Assembly: GCF_025698545.1 (NCBI RefSeq)
Contig: NC_068572.1
Coordinates: forward strand, 2,046,001-2,110,000
DNA length: 64,000 nucleotides
DNA from: Gossypium raimondii
Taxonomy: Eukaryota; Streptophyta; Magnoliopsida; Malvales; Malvaceae
Direction of reading: 5' to 3'
Under the pieces are notes generated by a model. It was given only the letters and a program-made list of their open reading frames with translations. It made no database searches and was not told where the DNA came from. The translations under genes were made by a program, and so were the position numbers. Below are positions 1-11,700 of this stretch, one piece after another. How positions within the stretch are numbered: the first letter of the stretch is position 1; each line of letters opens with the position of its first letter.

Positions 1-1878
1 TGTACCAATATCACCAATGCAAGTGCCATACCCATCTTTGAACCTTTTTACGCAATTATGGTTACAACAATCATCATTGCAAAACACACCGCATCGTCCG
101 ATTCCCATGTTGCATTCTTGATTTTCATGCTCTTCTGTATTGTCATCATTGTCGTTGTTGTTACCATTGCCACTACATTCATACAAGCATTTGCATGTTC
201 TGATACCATTTAGTGACGATTTCACACATATTCTTTTCCCATTCTTTGATGCTTCACATCTTGAACTACAATTTTCATCACAAGGCCCCATTCTTCTTCA
301 CATTGTGCACCATTCACTTTGGCTATTTTTACAACAGCAAAAATAAAATTATTATAAGGACACATTCAAAACTTTTTATTTTAGAATATAGTGTAAAACT
401 GTGCAATAAAACATGTATGAATGTAACATTTATGACATTTTTCAAATTCAGAGATTCTTGGAAGCATTTTTATTGTGAATTTGATAAACATATAAATATT
501 TGTGAACTCAAAATCTATGCACTTGTACTTTTCAAATATTATATATATATATCATTACAATGCTCTATCTAACAACGGAAATAAATTATAGGACTCTGTT
601 TTAAATTATTCAGTATATTACAATTTACAGGACTCTGTTTTAAATTATTCTTAGAGTTAATTACACTAGACATCTCCAAACTATGACCCTTATACTAATT
701 GGTCCCTAAACTTCAAAACATCTAATCACTTCCCCAAACTATCGGTGTTATATCAATCAAGTTCTTTTATTATAAAAATTATTAATTTAATCATTAAATG
801 ATGCGCCATATCTTATATAGCTAAATTTAAAATGAAATTTTAAGGCAATATATTTTTGTCACATAACTTTTAAAAGTAAAAATTAAAATAATACAAACTG
901 AAAAAAAAAAGAGTGAACAATAAAACTTCTATAAAAGTTTTGGGAACCTCAAAATATATATATTTTTTTTAAATCTATTTTTACAACATTCATATAAAAA
1001 TTTAATTTTAAAGCATGTCATGTAAGATCTGATGTGTCATTTAACAGTTTTAGTAACAAGAGGACCTAATTGATATAACCTCGACAGTTTAAGGGTGTAA
1101 TTAGAATAAGGGTCATAATTCGGGGGTGTTTGGTGCAATTAACTCATAGTTTTATTGTTATTGTTTTTTATAGGGATAAATGCAAAATTTATACATAAAC
1201 TTTGATATAATTTACAATGTTATACATCAACTTTAATTTGGTGCATTTTATACATCAAACTTTAATTTTGTTTCATTTTCACACTGCAAAATTTTATAAT
1301 AAAATTATTTTTATCATTAATTATAATTATTTTCATAAATTAATTAATTTATTAGCGCTCAACTTTATAATAAAACATTTACACATCTATTTCTTATAAC
1401 CATTTTAATATAATATTTTAATATAATCTTTTTCAATTTATTTTAACAATTCACACCTCTATTTATTATAATTATTTTAATATAAATTTTCCAACCTTAA
1501 TAATAAAACATACATTTTATATGCTACTAATATGTATTATCGAATTTTTATGTTAATATTAAAATTACATTATTATTTATGCATGGTAAAGATATGCAAA
1601 CTAGTATATACATATTCAAGGTTATTACAATTTGATCCCTAATCACTAGAACTAAAAGGTTGAATCATAACTATTTTATATATAATCTACACATTCCATT
1701 GTTAGAATTTATATAAGAAATGAAATCTAAAACTAAATTTTTAATTAAGATGTTTAAAAAGTTAATAGAGAATTAAATTTAAAAATTAAATAAAAATGCA
1801 TAGTTAAAGTAGAAAAATAGTACCTGAAGTGAATACTAGGAGGGCCAAAATGAAAAATACTTTGAAGAGTGTAATCAT
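1..1878 (-). pseudogene. Tandem defensin-like (DEFL) secreted cysteine-rich protein, frameshifted, runs off left edge
   Basis: This is a small secreted cysteine-rich peptide gene of the plant DEFL class; such peptides act outside the cell in defence or signalling. Exon 1 (1878-1824) starts MITLFKVFFILALLVFTS, a clear signal peptide, and ends with a G|GTACT donor (phase 1). Exon 2 begins at 322 after an ATAG acceptor and reads AKVNGAQCEEEWG. One base then appears to be missing near 282: the cysteine-rich reading continues in the next frame as CDENCSSRCEASKNGKR and onward, while the spliced frame stops about 20 codons later. The first domain shows eight Cys ending in a CxCxxxC tail. An acidic Asn/Asp-rich linker of about 19 residues follows, then a second domain starting CNMGIGRCGVFCNDDCC that is cut by the window edge. 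The intron (323-1823) contains a TIR element. It could still be a live gene if the missing base is an assembly error or a different splice is used. I am fairly sure of the family and less sure that it is dead. Confidence 0.72.
654..1145. mobile_element. TIR element (MITE-like) inside the DEFL intron
   Basis: The left end GAGTTAATTACACTAGACAT is matched by the inverse of the right end, which reads GGTGCAATTAACTC. The imperfect inverted ends extend over roughly 30 bases, including the paired 'actatgaccc' and 'gggtcataat'. There is no coding capacity. A related internal segment recurs at about 2815-3160. I saw no convincing target-site duplication. Confidence 0.6.
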
Positions 1879-1945
1879 TTTCCTAGAAATTTCAATTTTC
1901 TTTTCTAGAATTTTATTGTTTTGAAAATTTTGGGTAGAGGATCTG

Positions 1946-1953
1946 TTTATATA
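1946..1953 (-). promoter_or_regulatory. TATA box of the DEFL gene
   Basis: TATATAAA on the minus strand lies about 70 bases upstream of the DEFL ATG (1878). Position and sequence fit a plant TATA box. The duplicated copy near 3.3 kb keeps a similar TTTATAAA. Confidence 0.5.
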
Positions 1954-2437
1954 TGCAAGAAATACTGTGGACCTATTTAAGAAATATATTTTTATTTGGT
2001 ATCTATTATTTTTGGTAAATTTTATCTAGCCTTGTTGCCAAATAGGGCAAGGAGCATTTAATATTAACCATGTATTAACCATGTATATTAATGTAAAATG
2101 AGTGGTAATAAATTTGTATTTTAATATTATTAAATACATATTTAATTTTTAGATTTATAATTTATAATAATTTTATTTAAAGATGATATAAAAATATGAA
2201 AGAAGGCAAAAAGTGTCATAATTTAAAGGAAAGGGTATTTTGTAATTTTATTATTGAGTTGGTGACCCAATTAAAGCCGTGTTCAAATAATAGTATAAAT
2301 ATATAAAGAAATAATAAGTTGCCAATGAAGCTTTTAAACTTTACAAACATGATTCAAGATGTGACATGTGTCTCATTTAGGGTGTATGAAAAATAGTAAA
2401 AATATTTGGTACAATGTTAGTGTAATTTTTTGACTCT

Positions 2438-2682
2438 TCTTGAAAACTTGCTTCAGATATGAAACTTTTAGTGTTCAGAGATGCTCTCAGTATTCCAAAT
2501 AAAACGGCTCGATAACAAATTGCTTCTTCTAAAGCACGCTCCGTTCGTTCCGCTCGCAATAATCCAATCAGTTCCTCGAGTAAAAAAAACATTCGACATT
2601 CCATCTTCTGAAACCAATACTTTTGATGTTATTTGACGTACAATAATTTCTATATGCCTATTATGGATCTGTACCCCTGAGA
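2438..2682 (-). pseudogene. rpoC2: Nuclear insertion of plastid DNA: fragment of rpoC2
   Basis: The minus strand reads through a conserved stretch of the plastid RNA polymerase beta'' subunit: [31 protein letters not shown], then after a frameshift [19 protein letters not shown] and [10 protein letters not shown]. The frame breaks in a T-run near 2581-2588. Outside about 2438-2682 the similarity stops abruptly. It has no start, no stop and only about 245 bases of a gene of several kilobases, so it is a NUPT and not a gene. Several substitutions relative to the plastid protein I remember suggest it is not very recent. Confidence 0.88.
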
Positions 2683-2814
2683 TAGAAGTTGGGTTAAAGT
2701 GATGATGAGTGTCCAATTGGGTATAGTAAAATATTAAATATATAAATAAAATGTGACATGTACGTGACAATTTTAACTTTGCTTGTGGAATTTAAAAGTA
2801 TATTATCAAAGTAC

Positions 2815-3165
2815 CAAATATTAAAATTATTAATTTAATCATTAAATGACACACCATATCTTATATAGCTAAATTTAAAATAAAAATTTTAAGAAAATAT
2901 ATTTTCGTCACATAACTTTTAAAAGTAAAAATTAAAATAAAGTAAACTGAAAAAAGAAGAAGAAGAGTGAACGATAAAACTTCAATAAAAGTTTTGGGAA
3001 CCTCAAAATAAATATTTTTTTTAAAATCTATTTTACAGTATTCATATAAAATTTTCATTTAAATCATGTCACGTGAAGATCGATCGTCATTTAACAGCTT
3101 TTAGTAACGAAATGACCAAATTGATATAACCTCAATAGTTTAGGGGTGTAGTTAGAATGATTTGA
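2815..3165. repeat. Second, truncated copy of the TIR element of the DEFL intron
   Basis: The sequence tracks about 774-1105 closely (shared blocks such as 'cttatatagctaaatttaaa' and 'aaaagttttgggaacctcaa') but lacks both terminal repeats. It lies directly beside the duplicated DEFL exon 1 region, so it was probably carried along in the same segmental duplication. Confidence 0.65.
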
Positions 3166-3211
3166 AATTAAAATTTCAATAAAATTGCATAGTCAAAGTA
3201 GAAAAATAGTA

Positions 3212-3450
3212 ACTGAAGTGAATACGTGGAGATAAAATTAAAAATACTTCGAAGAATTTAATAATTTTCCTAGAAATTTCAAAAAAAAATTAGAATTTTA
3301 TTCTATTTTGTTTTGAAAATTCTGGGTGGAGGATCTGTTTATAAATGCAAAAATACTGTGGTCCAATTTAAGTAATTTAATTTTTAATTGGTATCTACTA
3401 TTTTTGGTAAATTTTATGTAGCCTTGTCAAATAGGACAAGGAGCATTTAA
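3212..3450 (-). pseudogene. Dead duplicate of the DEFL first exon and promoter
   Basis: This stretch is a diverged copy of about 1820-2065, covering the signal-peptide exon and its upstream region. The base triplet matching the ATG reads ATT, and the splice donor GGTACT has become GTTACT, so both the start and the splice site are lost. The hydrophobic reading is still partly visible. No matching second exon is present downstream; a plastid DNA fragment and truncated repeat sequence lie there instead. Confidence 0.7.
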
Positions 3451-3540
3451 TATTGGTGTATACAAGGAGAGTAATCTGTATACCTTAATTATATTTCACT
3501 TTTTTTATATATTTTGATTTAAAAGTTATGATTTGTGGAT

Positions 3541-3710
3541 TTAGTTTTAGCTAAATTAGTATGGACATTGTTGTCAATTTAGGAAGACATGAGTTTGAGT
3601 ACGCTGAAGCACATTATCCTCCTTTTTATGGGTTAGGGAGGAGTTATTAATAGTTCTAGGTATTGTTTTAAAAAGAGCAGATATGATCAGAACTCATAGT
3701 CATATTGTTA
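3541..3710 (+). repeat. SINE-like repeat, copy 1
   Basis: It shares a tRNA-like head (agttttagctaaattagta, then 'attgttgtcaatttaggaag', 'gagtttgagtacgctgaagc') and body ('atcctcctttttatgggtta', 'atagttctaggtattgtttt', 'agagcagatatgatcagaac') with copies near 20.9, 51.2, 52.8 and 54.9 kb. The 'gagtttgag' block resembles a degraded Pol III B box. No poly(A) tail was identified. Confidence 0.55.
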
Positions 3711-5171
3711 AAAAAAAGTTATTATTTTCATTTAGGGTGTATAAAAATATTTAGTACTCAAGTGAAATTTTAGATTCCAAAAATTGAGCTAAAGTGAAGA
3801 TAAGTGTCCAATTGGATATAATAAAATATTAAATATATATATATATAAAACGTAACACGTACGTAATAATTTTTAATTTTGTTTGTGAAATTTTAAAAGT
3901 TGACGGTCAATGTACTAAATATTAACCCAACCTATCTGTGAAGCTAAAATACTAGTGATAATATATCAAATACTAAATTAAACGGACCAGCTTTCGAAGG
4001 AAATTCAAAGCTATAAGCAATTTTGACTGCTGCTAATGTTTTAAAAATTTGATCCGTGATTTAATTAATCAAATCACTAATTCTTAATTTAATTGGTTTG
4101 ATCAGTTTAATTGTGGATTTAATAATAATTAAATAAATTTAGAACCATAGTAGAGTAGGATTGCTTTGCTATTGTAAACAAACTTAACAGTTAGCCTTTT
4201 GGACTTTGTTTTTGTATGGTCGAGTCATTGAAGAGGTTTTTGGACTGAGTGATTGATTTGGTTAATCGCTCGACCAATGGGATTGGATATAGACTTGTCT
4301 ATAGCTTGATGGATTATCTGGACGTCATTAACCCGTTGGTGTTAGGTTAATGTACTCTATTTGGAACTTAAGTTTGGCTTGGACGCTTGTTTAATTTGGT
4401 ATCGTAGTTTTTTTTAATTATAATTTGGTACCTGAGTTTTTTTAATTGGTTACTTGAGTGGTTCTTTTTGTCCCAATTAAGCAAGTAAATTTAGCTTTAA
4501 CGTTCAATGTGATACATTAATTTTTTTCTTGTCCCAATTAAGTACCTATATTTTTTTTATTGGAGTACATGTGTCAAATGTTCATTGGACCTCGCAGTAT
4601 CTTTTGATCTAGATAGTAAATTAAGCATTGAAATCATGGTAGCATAAATAACGGTTTACAATATAGAGCAAGAAAAGATCGAACATAAATACTTTCAACC
4701 ATTGCCTGAACCAAATGTCAAAATCTAAATGTTGCCTGAACCAAGTCGACCCCGTTTTGTCAAAAAATGGTGTCAACAGACACCATTGACGAGCATGTCA
4801 TACTACCGGCGAGGATGTCAAATTTAATTGTACGAAAAACTAAAAACTGCTAAAGTTTTCTCAACATTCGAAAACCTCACTAGATGAATTTTTTTTTCCA
4901 GTGATTAAGGACCTTAAGTTTCGTTGGTATTTATAGCAATAGTTCCCTGAAAAAAACCACCAACTATATGTTCCACTATCACGCAAGCAAAGGTGTGAAA
5001 GTATTGGGTAACAAAACTGACCTACTATTCGGACATAAATTAAGACAAAAAAACTAAAATATCAAGTCAAACATTAAATCCAGATTTCATTAAACAACAT
5101 GATTACTTCATTATCTCCCAAACAAACTTTATTTGAATCATCATCATCTTCATTATTATTCTTATGAAGCT
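3711..5171. other. Gene-free AT-rich spacer
   Basis: No reading frame or RNA gene was recognised. The sequence contains degraded repeat text with phrases of the 'ttggtacctgagt' type common in plant MITE remnants, and nothing I can assign firmly. Confidence 0.5.
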
Positions 5172-5737
5172 TTAGAGTTTTGCTAATTTATGAATGTTAA
5201 ACGGATTAGCTTCGAGAGAAGATTCGGAGCTATAAGCCCTTTCGGCAACCTTCTCGTTCCAAGCCTCGGTAGGATGGTAACCGTCCCAAAATATGAATCG
5301 CCGTCGATTACTGCACGGCTTCGAATTTTTGAGACAAAGCTCTCCGCCGCCACCGCCAATTGTGCAACACGAACCATTCGTCACTATTCAACAATAACAC
5401 AACACATTTAAATTAGCTTTTGTTCAACAACAATATTATTCACAAATCAAAGTTTATGTATCATATGTTAAATTCTTGTAATAAATTCAAATTCGATAAC
5501 ACGAAGAGTTTTATTGACTAAACTATTTCGACAAAATTAAATTATTATTTTCCTCATGCTTTTATAAGAATATTAACCCTTGAATTATATCATAATTCTC
5601 GGATTGGTACTTGAATTTTTCTAATTAAAAATAATACCTAAACTTTCAAATTTATCTTTATTTACCCAAAGAGCAATATTAATTAATAAGAATTTATTGG
5701 ATGGTGTACACGTTTTGAATGAGAAAGGGCTAAAATC

Positions 5738-5778
<41 letters not shown>

Positions 5779-8700
5779 GGGTAAACTACAAAAGTAGTCA
5801 CTTTTGTTTACCTCAGGTTACATTTTAGTCACTTATGTTTGAAATGTTACGTTTTAGTCACTTATGTTATTATTTTGTTACGAAGTGATCACTCTTTTAA
5901 GTTCCGTTATCTCCCTAACAGTAATCCTACGTGGCAGTCCAACTAGATTTTAAGTGACAACTTGGATTTCCTAATGGGATGAGAATAGATTTTTATTTAA
6001 ATAAATTTAATTAATTAAAATTTTTAAACTCTAAATCTTAGTTAAAAAACCGTTCATCTCCCCCTTTTTTTTAGTTTTCTTTTTCAGTTGACTAAGAAAG
6101 CTATTATCATCAGAATTTTTTATTCACCTACAAAAACAAAAGAGGATTCAATGAAGGGTCCATGTATGTCTTCTTCACTGACAAATTTATGTTCTAAGAC
6201 TTCAAATCAAGTGGTTGTCGACAAATTTATGTAATAAGATGAACTGCAATGACTGCAACATGTGAAAAAATGGTGTTCCAGTTAACATCCTAGAATGAAA
6301 AGCCAAAACAATTTGTTTTTGTAGGTGAATAAAAAATTCTGATGATAATAGCTTTCTTAGCCACCTGAAAAAGAAAACTAAAAAAAAAGGGAGAGATGAA
6401 CGGTTTTTTAACTAAGATTTAGAGTTTAAAATTTTTAATTAATTAAATTTATTTAATTAAAAATCTATTCTCATCCCATTAGGAAATCCAAATTGGCACT
6501 TAAAATCTAGTTGGACTGTCACGTAGGATTACCGTTAGGGAGATAACGGAACTTAACGGAAGAGTGATCACTTCGTAACAAAATAATAACATAAGTGACT
6601 AAAACGTAACATTTCAAACATAAGTGACTAAAATGTAACATGAGGCAAACAAAAGTGACTATTTTTGTAGTTTACCCTAATAATAAAGCTAATCAAACAT
6701 TACTATTAGAATGGGCGTTTTTTTTTTAGCCTAAATCTATTGTAGTTAAACCTGAATTAGAGGTGCTTATGGGCTGAGACAGGTTTGGGTCCATGCAAGA
6801 TATTTAGATCAATTTTTTTTTAAGTATGAGCCTATCTCAATTTAAAAAATGATCTTACTTTTTTTACTCCCAAGCCTGATCTAATTTAAGAAAGGTCAAC
6901 TTAGGACCAAACCGGCCCACCCATATTTGATTTCTTTTAGATTTAGTTTTTATTTAAAATATATTTTAAAAAATATAATGCACTAAATGCACTGAAAACG
7001 CTAAAATAAAAGTTTTTTAATATATTAAAAATACATTAGAAAGTATTTATATTAAACGACACTACCATAAATATAATAAATATTTTATTTTATTAAAATT
7101 AAAAAATATTTTATTGTATTAAATTTAATTTTAAAAATATATTTTTGGGTTGGGTTATTTAGTTGGGAAAGGTTTTTTTTAGGTTTTGGGTAATGAGTTA
7201 AATTATTATTAGGTTAGTGATTTAATATAAATATATATAATTATTACTTAACATATATAATTAATATAATATTTTTCATAACATAATATATTTGAGTCGG
7301 GCCAGACTCAAGCCAAAAGCTTATTGCCCAAGGCTCAGCCGATATAGAAAATGGGTCTTAAGTTTTATCCAAGCCCATTTTTAAGCCTTGTATTTTGTTC
7401 AATTCTTCTTGTTTTGGTGGGCCTTCGAGCTGAAGCAGGTGACCTGACCCATGAGCATGTCTAACCTAAACCTATCTATGTATCAACCCAATTCTAAAAA
7501 CTTCATATATTATAAAATATTAAAAAAATATTCTTATATATTTTTGTAATTAAAATCAAATCTAAAAATTATATTTAATTTGAATTATAGTTGAATCAAT
7601 TCAAAATAAATGTCAATTTTTTTTTTCTAAACTCCATCAAAACTGAATAAATTACCCAATTCATGAATGGATCTAAAGGTGTTTAAACGGTTAGTTCGGT
7701 TAATACTCAAATTGAATTATCATTAATCGAATTACCTGAAATGTAAAATTCTTTAACCGTTAACCGAACTGAAGTTTTTTTCAAATATATTAACCGAACC
7801 GAAATATTTCGGTTAATTTAGTTGGTTAGCCGAATTAACTAAAATTTACATATACTGTCTTTTGGTTAAAATAAATATAAAACATATAAAAATATATTGC
7901 TAATGTTCCTTTTCTCCTTTTTTTTTAATAGTTCAAAAAACTTTGAATTAGGTGAAAATAGAAAATAAGACATTAGAAACACTACATAAATCTTAAAAGT
8001 TAACAACTATATATATTATTTTCGTTAATTGGTTAATTCGATTAATTATCCAATTTCGAACTAAATTAACCGATAACGAAATTTCTAAAAAATCATTAAT
8101 CGACCTCCGACCGAACTAAATTTAACCACCGACCGATTAACGGAATTAGATTAATTTAGTCGGTTAATTTAATTTTAACCAAACTATGAACATTATTAAA
8201 TGAATCTATATGAGATTAGTTATTTACCGAATGTGGTCGAATCAGGAGCAGGAGCAAGATAAGTAAATTGAGCATTGGGTAGATCATTGTTAAGTTGATC
8301 TACCAATGGCATAAGCCTCTCGTTGAAATGTGCAGCAGCGTTGTTTAATTTATCGACACAAAGTGATCCATTGGTTCCGTACTCCAAAATTGCGAATGGG
8401 GCGCAACCAATAAGCGACAGTCCATACACCGCAAATTTCCTTGCGCCAGTGTTGTACAAAGTCTGTGGTATACTATTGTTATACAAGAATTAGTTGAGAA
8501 AATACGGTTAGGTTAAATAAAAATATTAAATTTAAAAAATAAAATTCATTTAAAAAATGGGTGTTAACGTGAATTAATTTAAGTATAATCAGTGACGGAG
8601 CCAAAGGTTGGTAGGAGTATCGCCCCTCTAAAATGAAATTTTTTTATTTATATTTTTATAATTTATAAAAATTTTAAATTAACAATGGTAAAATTATACT

Positions 8701-11700
8701 TTGACTCCTAAAATGATAAAATTTGATTTAATCTCTTAAAATTATAAGATATAGACTATTAAAATAGTGAAATTATATTTTTACGAGTAAAATATACAAT
8801 TTAATTTTGGCCCCAAAATAATTTTTTGGCTCCCCATTGGGTATAATAATAAATTTAGTTTTTAATGTTTAAATATTTTGTTAATTTGACCCTTTTTTTT
8901 AGTTAAATTTGGCCATCAACGAAAGTTGAATTTGACTATAATCCTTTTAAAAAGAGTTGAATTGTTGTTTTTTTAACAGAAATACTTGCTAAAACGTTAA
9001 ATTTTTAAACACAACAACTCAAATGATAATCCACGTGTACTTCATGTTAATTTTTGAATTTTTATGAATATTTTATAATTTGTAAATTATTTGTGGACGC
9101 CATATAAGACAAACAATGAAATGTCAACATAAAGTACATTGGACTCCCATGCAGATTGCCACACAAAAACCGTTAAAAAATAAATGTTTTAGACAACATT
9201 TTCATTAAAAAAAGTGGTTTGACTCTTTTTAAAAAATTAATGGCCAAATTTAGCTCAAAACAAAAAGAATAAAGACCGCATTGACAAAAGATGTAAACAT
9301 TGTGGGCTAATTTTATCATTATGCCATTAATTTATCAATCAATCATCTCAAAAGAAATGATAAGAAAATGGCATAATAATAAATTTAGCTCTCAACGTTT
9401 ATATCTTTTGTCAATTTGGCCATTAATCTTTCCAAAAGAGTCAAATCATTTTTTAACGAAAATATTAACTAAAACATTAATTTTGTAACAATGTTGGTAT
9501 GACAACCCGTGTGGTAACCCATGTATGTTTCATGTTGACGTGACACTATTTGTCTTATATACTATATCGACAAATAATATAAAATTATAAAATATTCAAA
9601 AATAATATATTTAAAATTCAAAAATATATAAAGCTCATAAATATTAAAAAGGCGTGAAGTATACTAGGATTGTCATATGGTTTGCCATGTTAAAAATTTA
9701 ACATTTTAGTCAATATTTTCATTAAAAAATAGCAATTTGGCTCTTTTTAAAAGTTAATGATCAAATTCAACTCATTTTAAAATGTTGAGGGCCAAACTTA
9801 GCTTAAATAACAATAATAATGGCCAAATTAACAAAAAATATAAATATTAAGGGCTCAATTTATTATTATGCCGATAAAATTATAACATTTTGATTTTTAG
9901 TGGTAAAAATTTCAACTTTCGCATATTATTATTTTAAATTTATTATCGAAAAATTTTATAATTTAAAATAATTTTTATTTTTATTTTTTTACAAAATTGA
10001 TTAAATTATTTAAAGTAATTCAAAAGTTTAAAAAACTTAGACAAAAAATCATTTATAACATTTTTATTGAGACAAAAGAAGTGTCGATCACCTTAAGTTG
10101 GTTCGAGAGTTGGTGAACGAGCAATGTCGCATATTGCATCTGAGTAAAGAGTCGACTAGTGCCGTAGAACTCTGGCTTGAAATAATTGTTGATGTAGTCA
10201 TTGCTTCCGATTTGAATTGAATAAATACATTGATTTAAGAGCAATCTAGTCTCTGTATTATTTCGCATTAACCTAAGAAGTCTCAATATTATAATTTTGT
10301 GATTTTGTATCTGCCTGTTCAAAGATATTCGATCACCCTGCACATCACATCAATAAGTGTATTTCGTTATGTAATGTTGTGGGTTCGCACAAAAATGTGT
10401 TTAAGGTTTAGATTAAACATGATTTAATATATAGTATTGAAGTTTTCATTGTGTGATTAAACGCTCGATATGGTTTAAGACTACATGCATGCTTTGTTAT
10501 ATGATAGATGTATCAATGTTGAATACGTATTCGATATTGAAACAGCATTTTATTATGCTCAAATTTAAGATTTAGCTCATAATTTGGTCTCTCTACTTTT
10601 ATAATATTATTTATTACTCTCAATAGTTTATATAGTTACATATTTAGATTAAAATGCTAGCACTGATTTTTCTTAAAAACACTTAAGGGTGAAGCTAGAA
10701 AATTGTTTATGGGTCCAAAAATAATAATAATAATTGGGGGACAAAAATGTAATTTTAACATTATACTAATTTGTACTTTTCCTAAATATTAAAGGGACTA
10801 ATAAAAAAAATCATTTTTGGGGGCATCCCACCTCCCCTAAAAACACTTTTCCAATTTATCATGATGACATGGATTTATTTGTCTTCAACCATTTAATTGA
10901 AATTGGTTGTCGGTGCTAACTAATTGGACTAACTAATGTATGATGATATTATAAAAGTTAAATTTTGCTATTAGTCCCTGTATTATGCATAAGTTATGAG
11001 TTTTATAAATACACTCTGATTATGCAACTAATGTATCAACTACCAGTACTTGGGCTAGGAATGAAATTTCAAAATTCAAATAGTGCAAAGACTAAAATTA
11101 ACCAAGTGAGAGTATAAAGATCAAATTCGCAAATTACGCATAATATATTGACTGATAATAAAATTTGACCCGTTATAAAAAGTAGAGAAATTAAATTATG
11201 CAAAATAGTGTAAGGACTAAATCCTCAATTTTAACATAATAGAAAGACCAAAATCAGAATTTGACATAAAAGAAAACAATTTTCATAATTACCAGATGTT
11301 TTCCAGTTTCGTCACGAATGCCGGCAGCACCAGACGCATAGTTCACACCATTCAAAATGTTTTCCCCTTGTGATTCGGCGAAAGGAGGCATAGAACTTGT
11401 GAACCCCAAATTCTCAACTAACATATAATATAAAAAAATTAAATGTTAGCTACGGATTTAGCAAAAGTATTATGTTGTATGTATAAAAATTTAAGATTAA
11501 TTCTAAGTAATTTTAATACGGGTCGGACCCATACAGGATATTTAGATTAAATTTTTAAGCTTGGGTTTGACCCGAAAAATATGTTTATTTTTTTATCCAA
11601 ACCTGACTCAATTTAAGAAAGATAAATCCGGCTCCGATGTGACTTACCCATATTTGATTTCTTTTAGATTAGGTTTTATTTTAAGATAAAATTTTAAAAA

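Noticed and set aside
140-572. Plus-strand reading frames near the left edge
   Set aside because: They overlap the minus-strand DEFL exon and have no domain or codon pattern; they are shadows of it.
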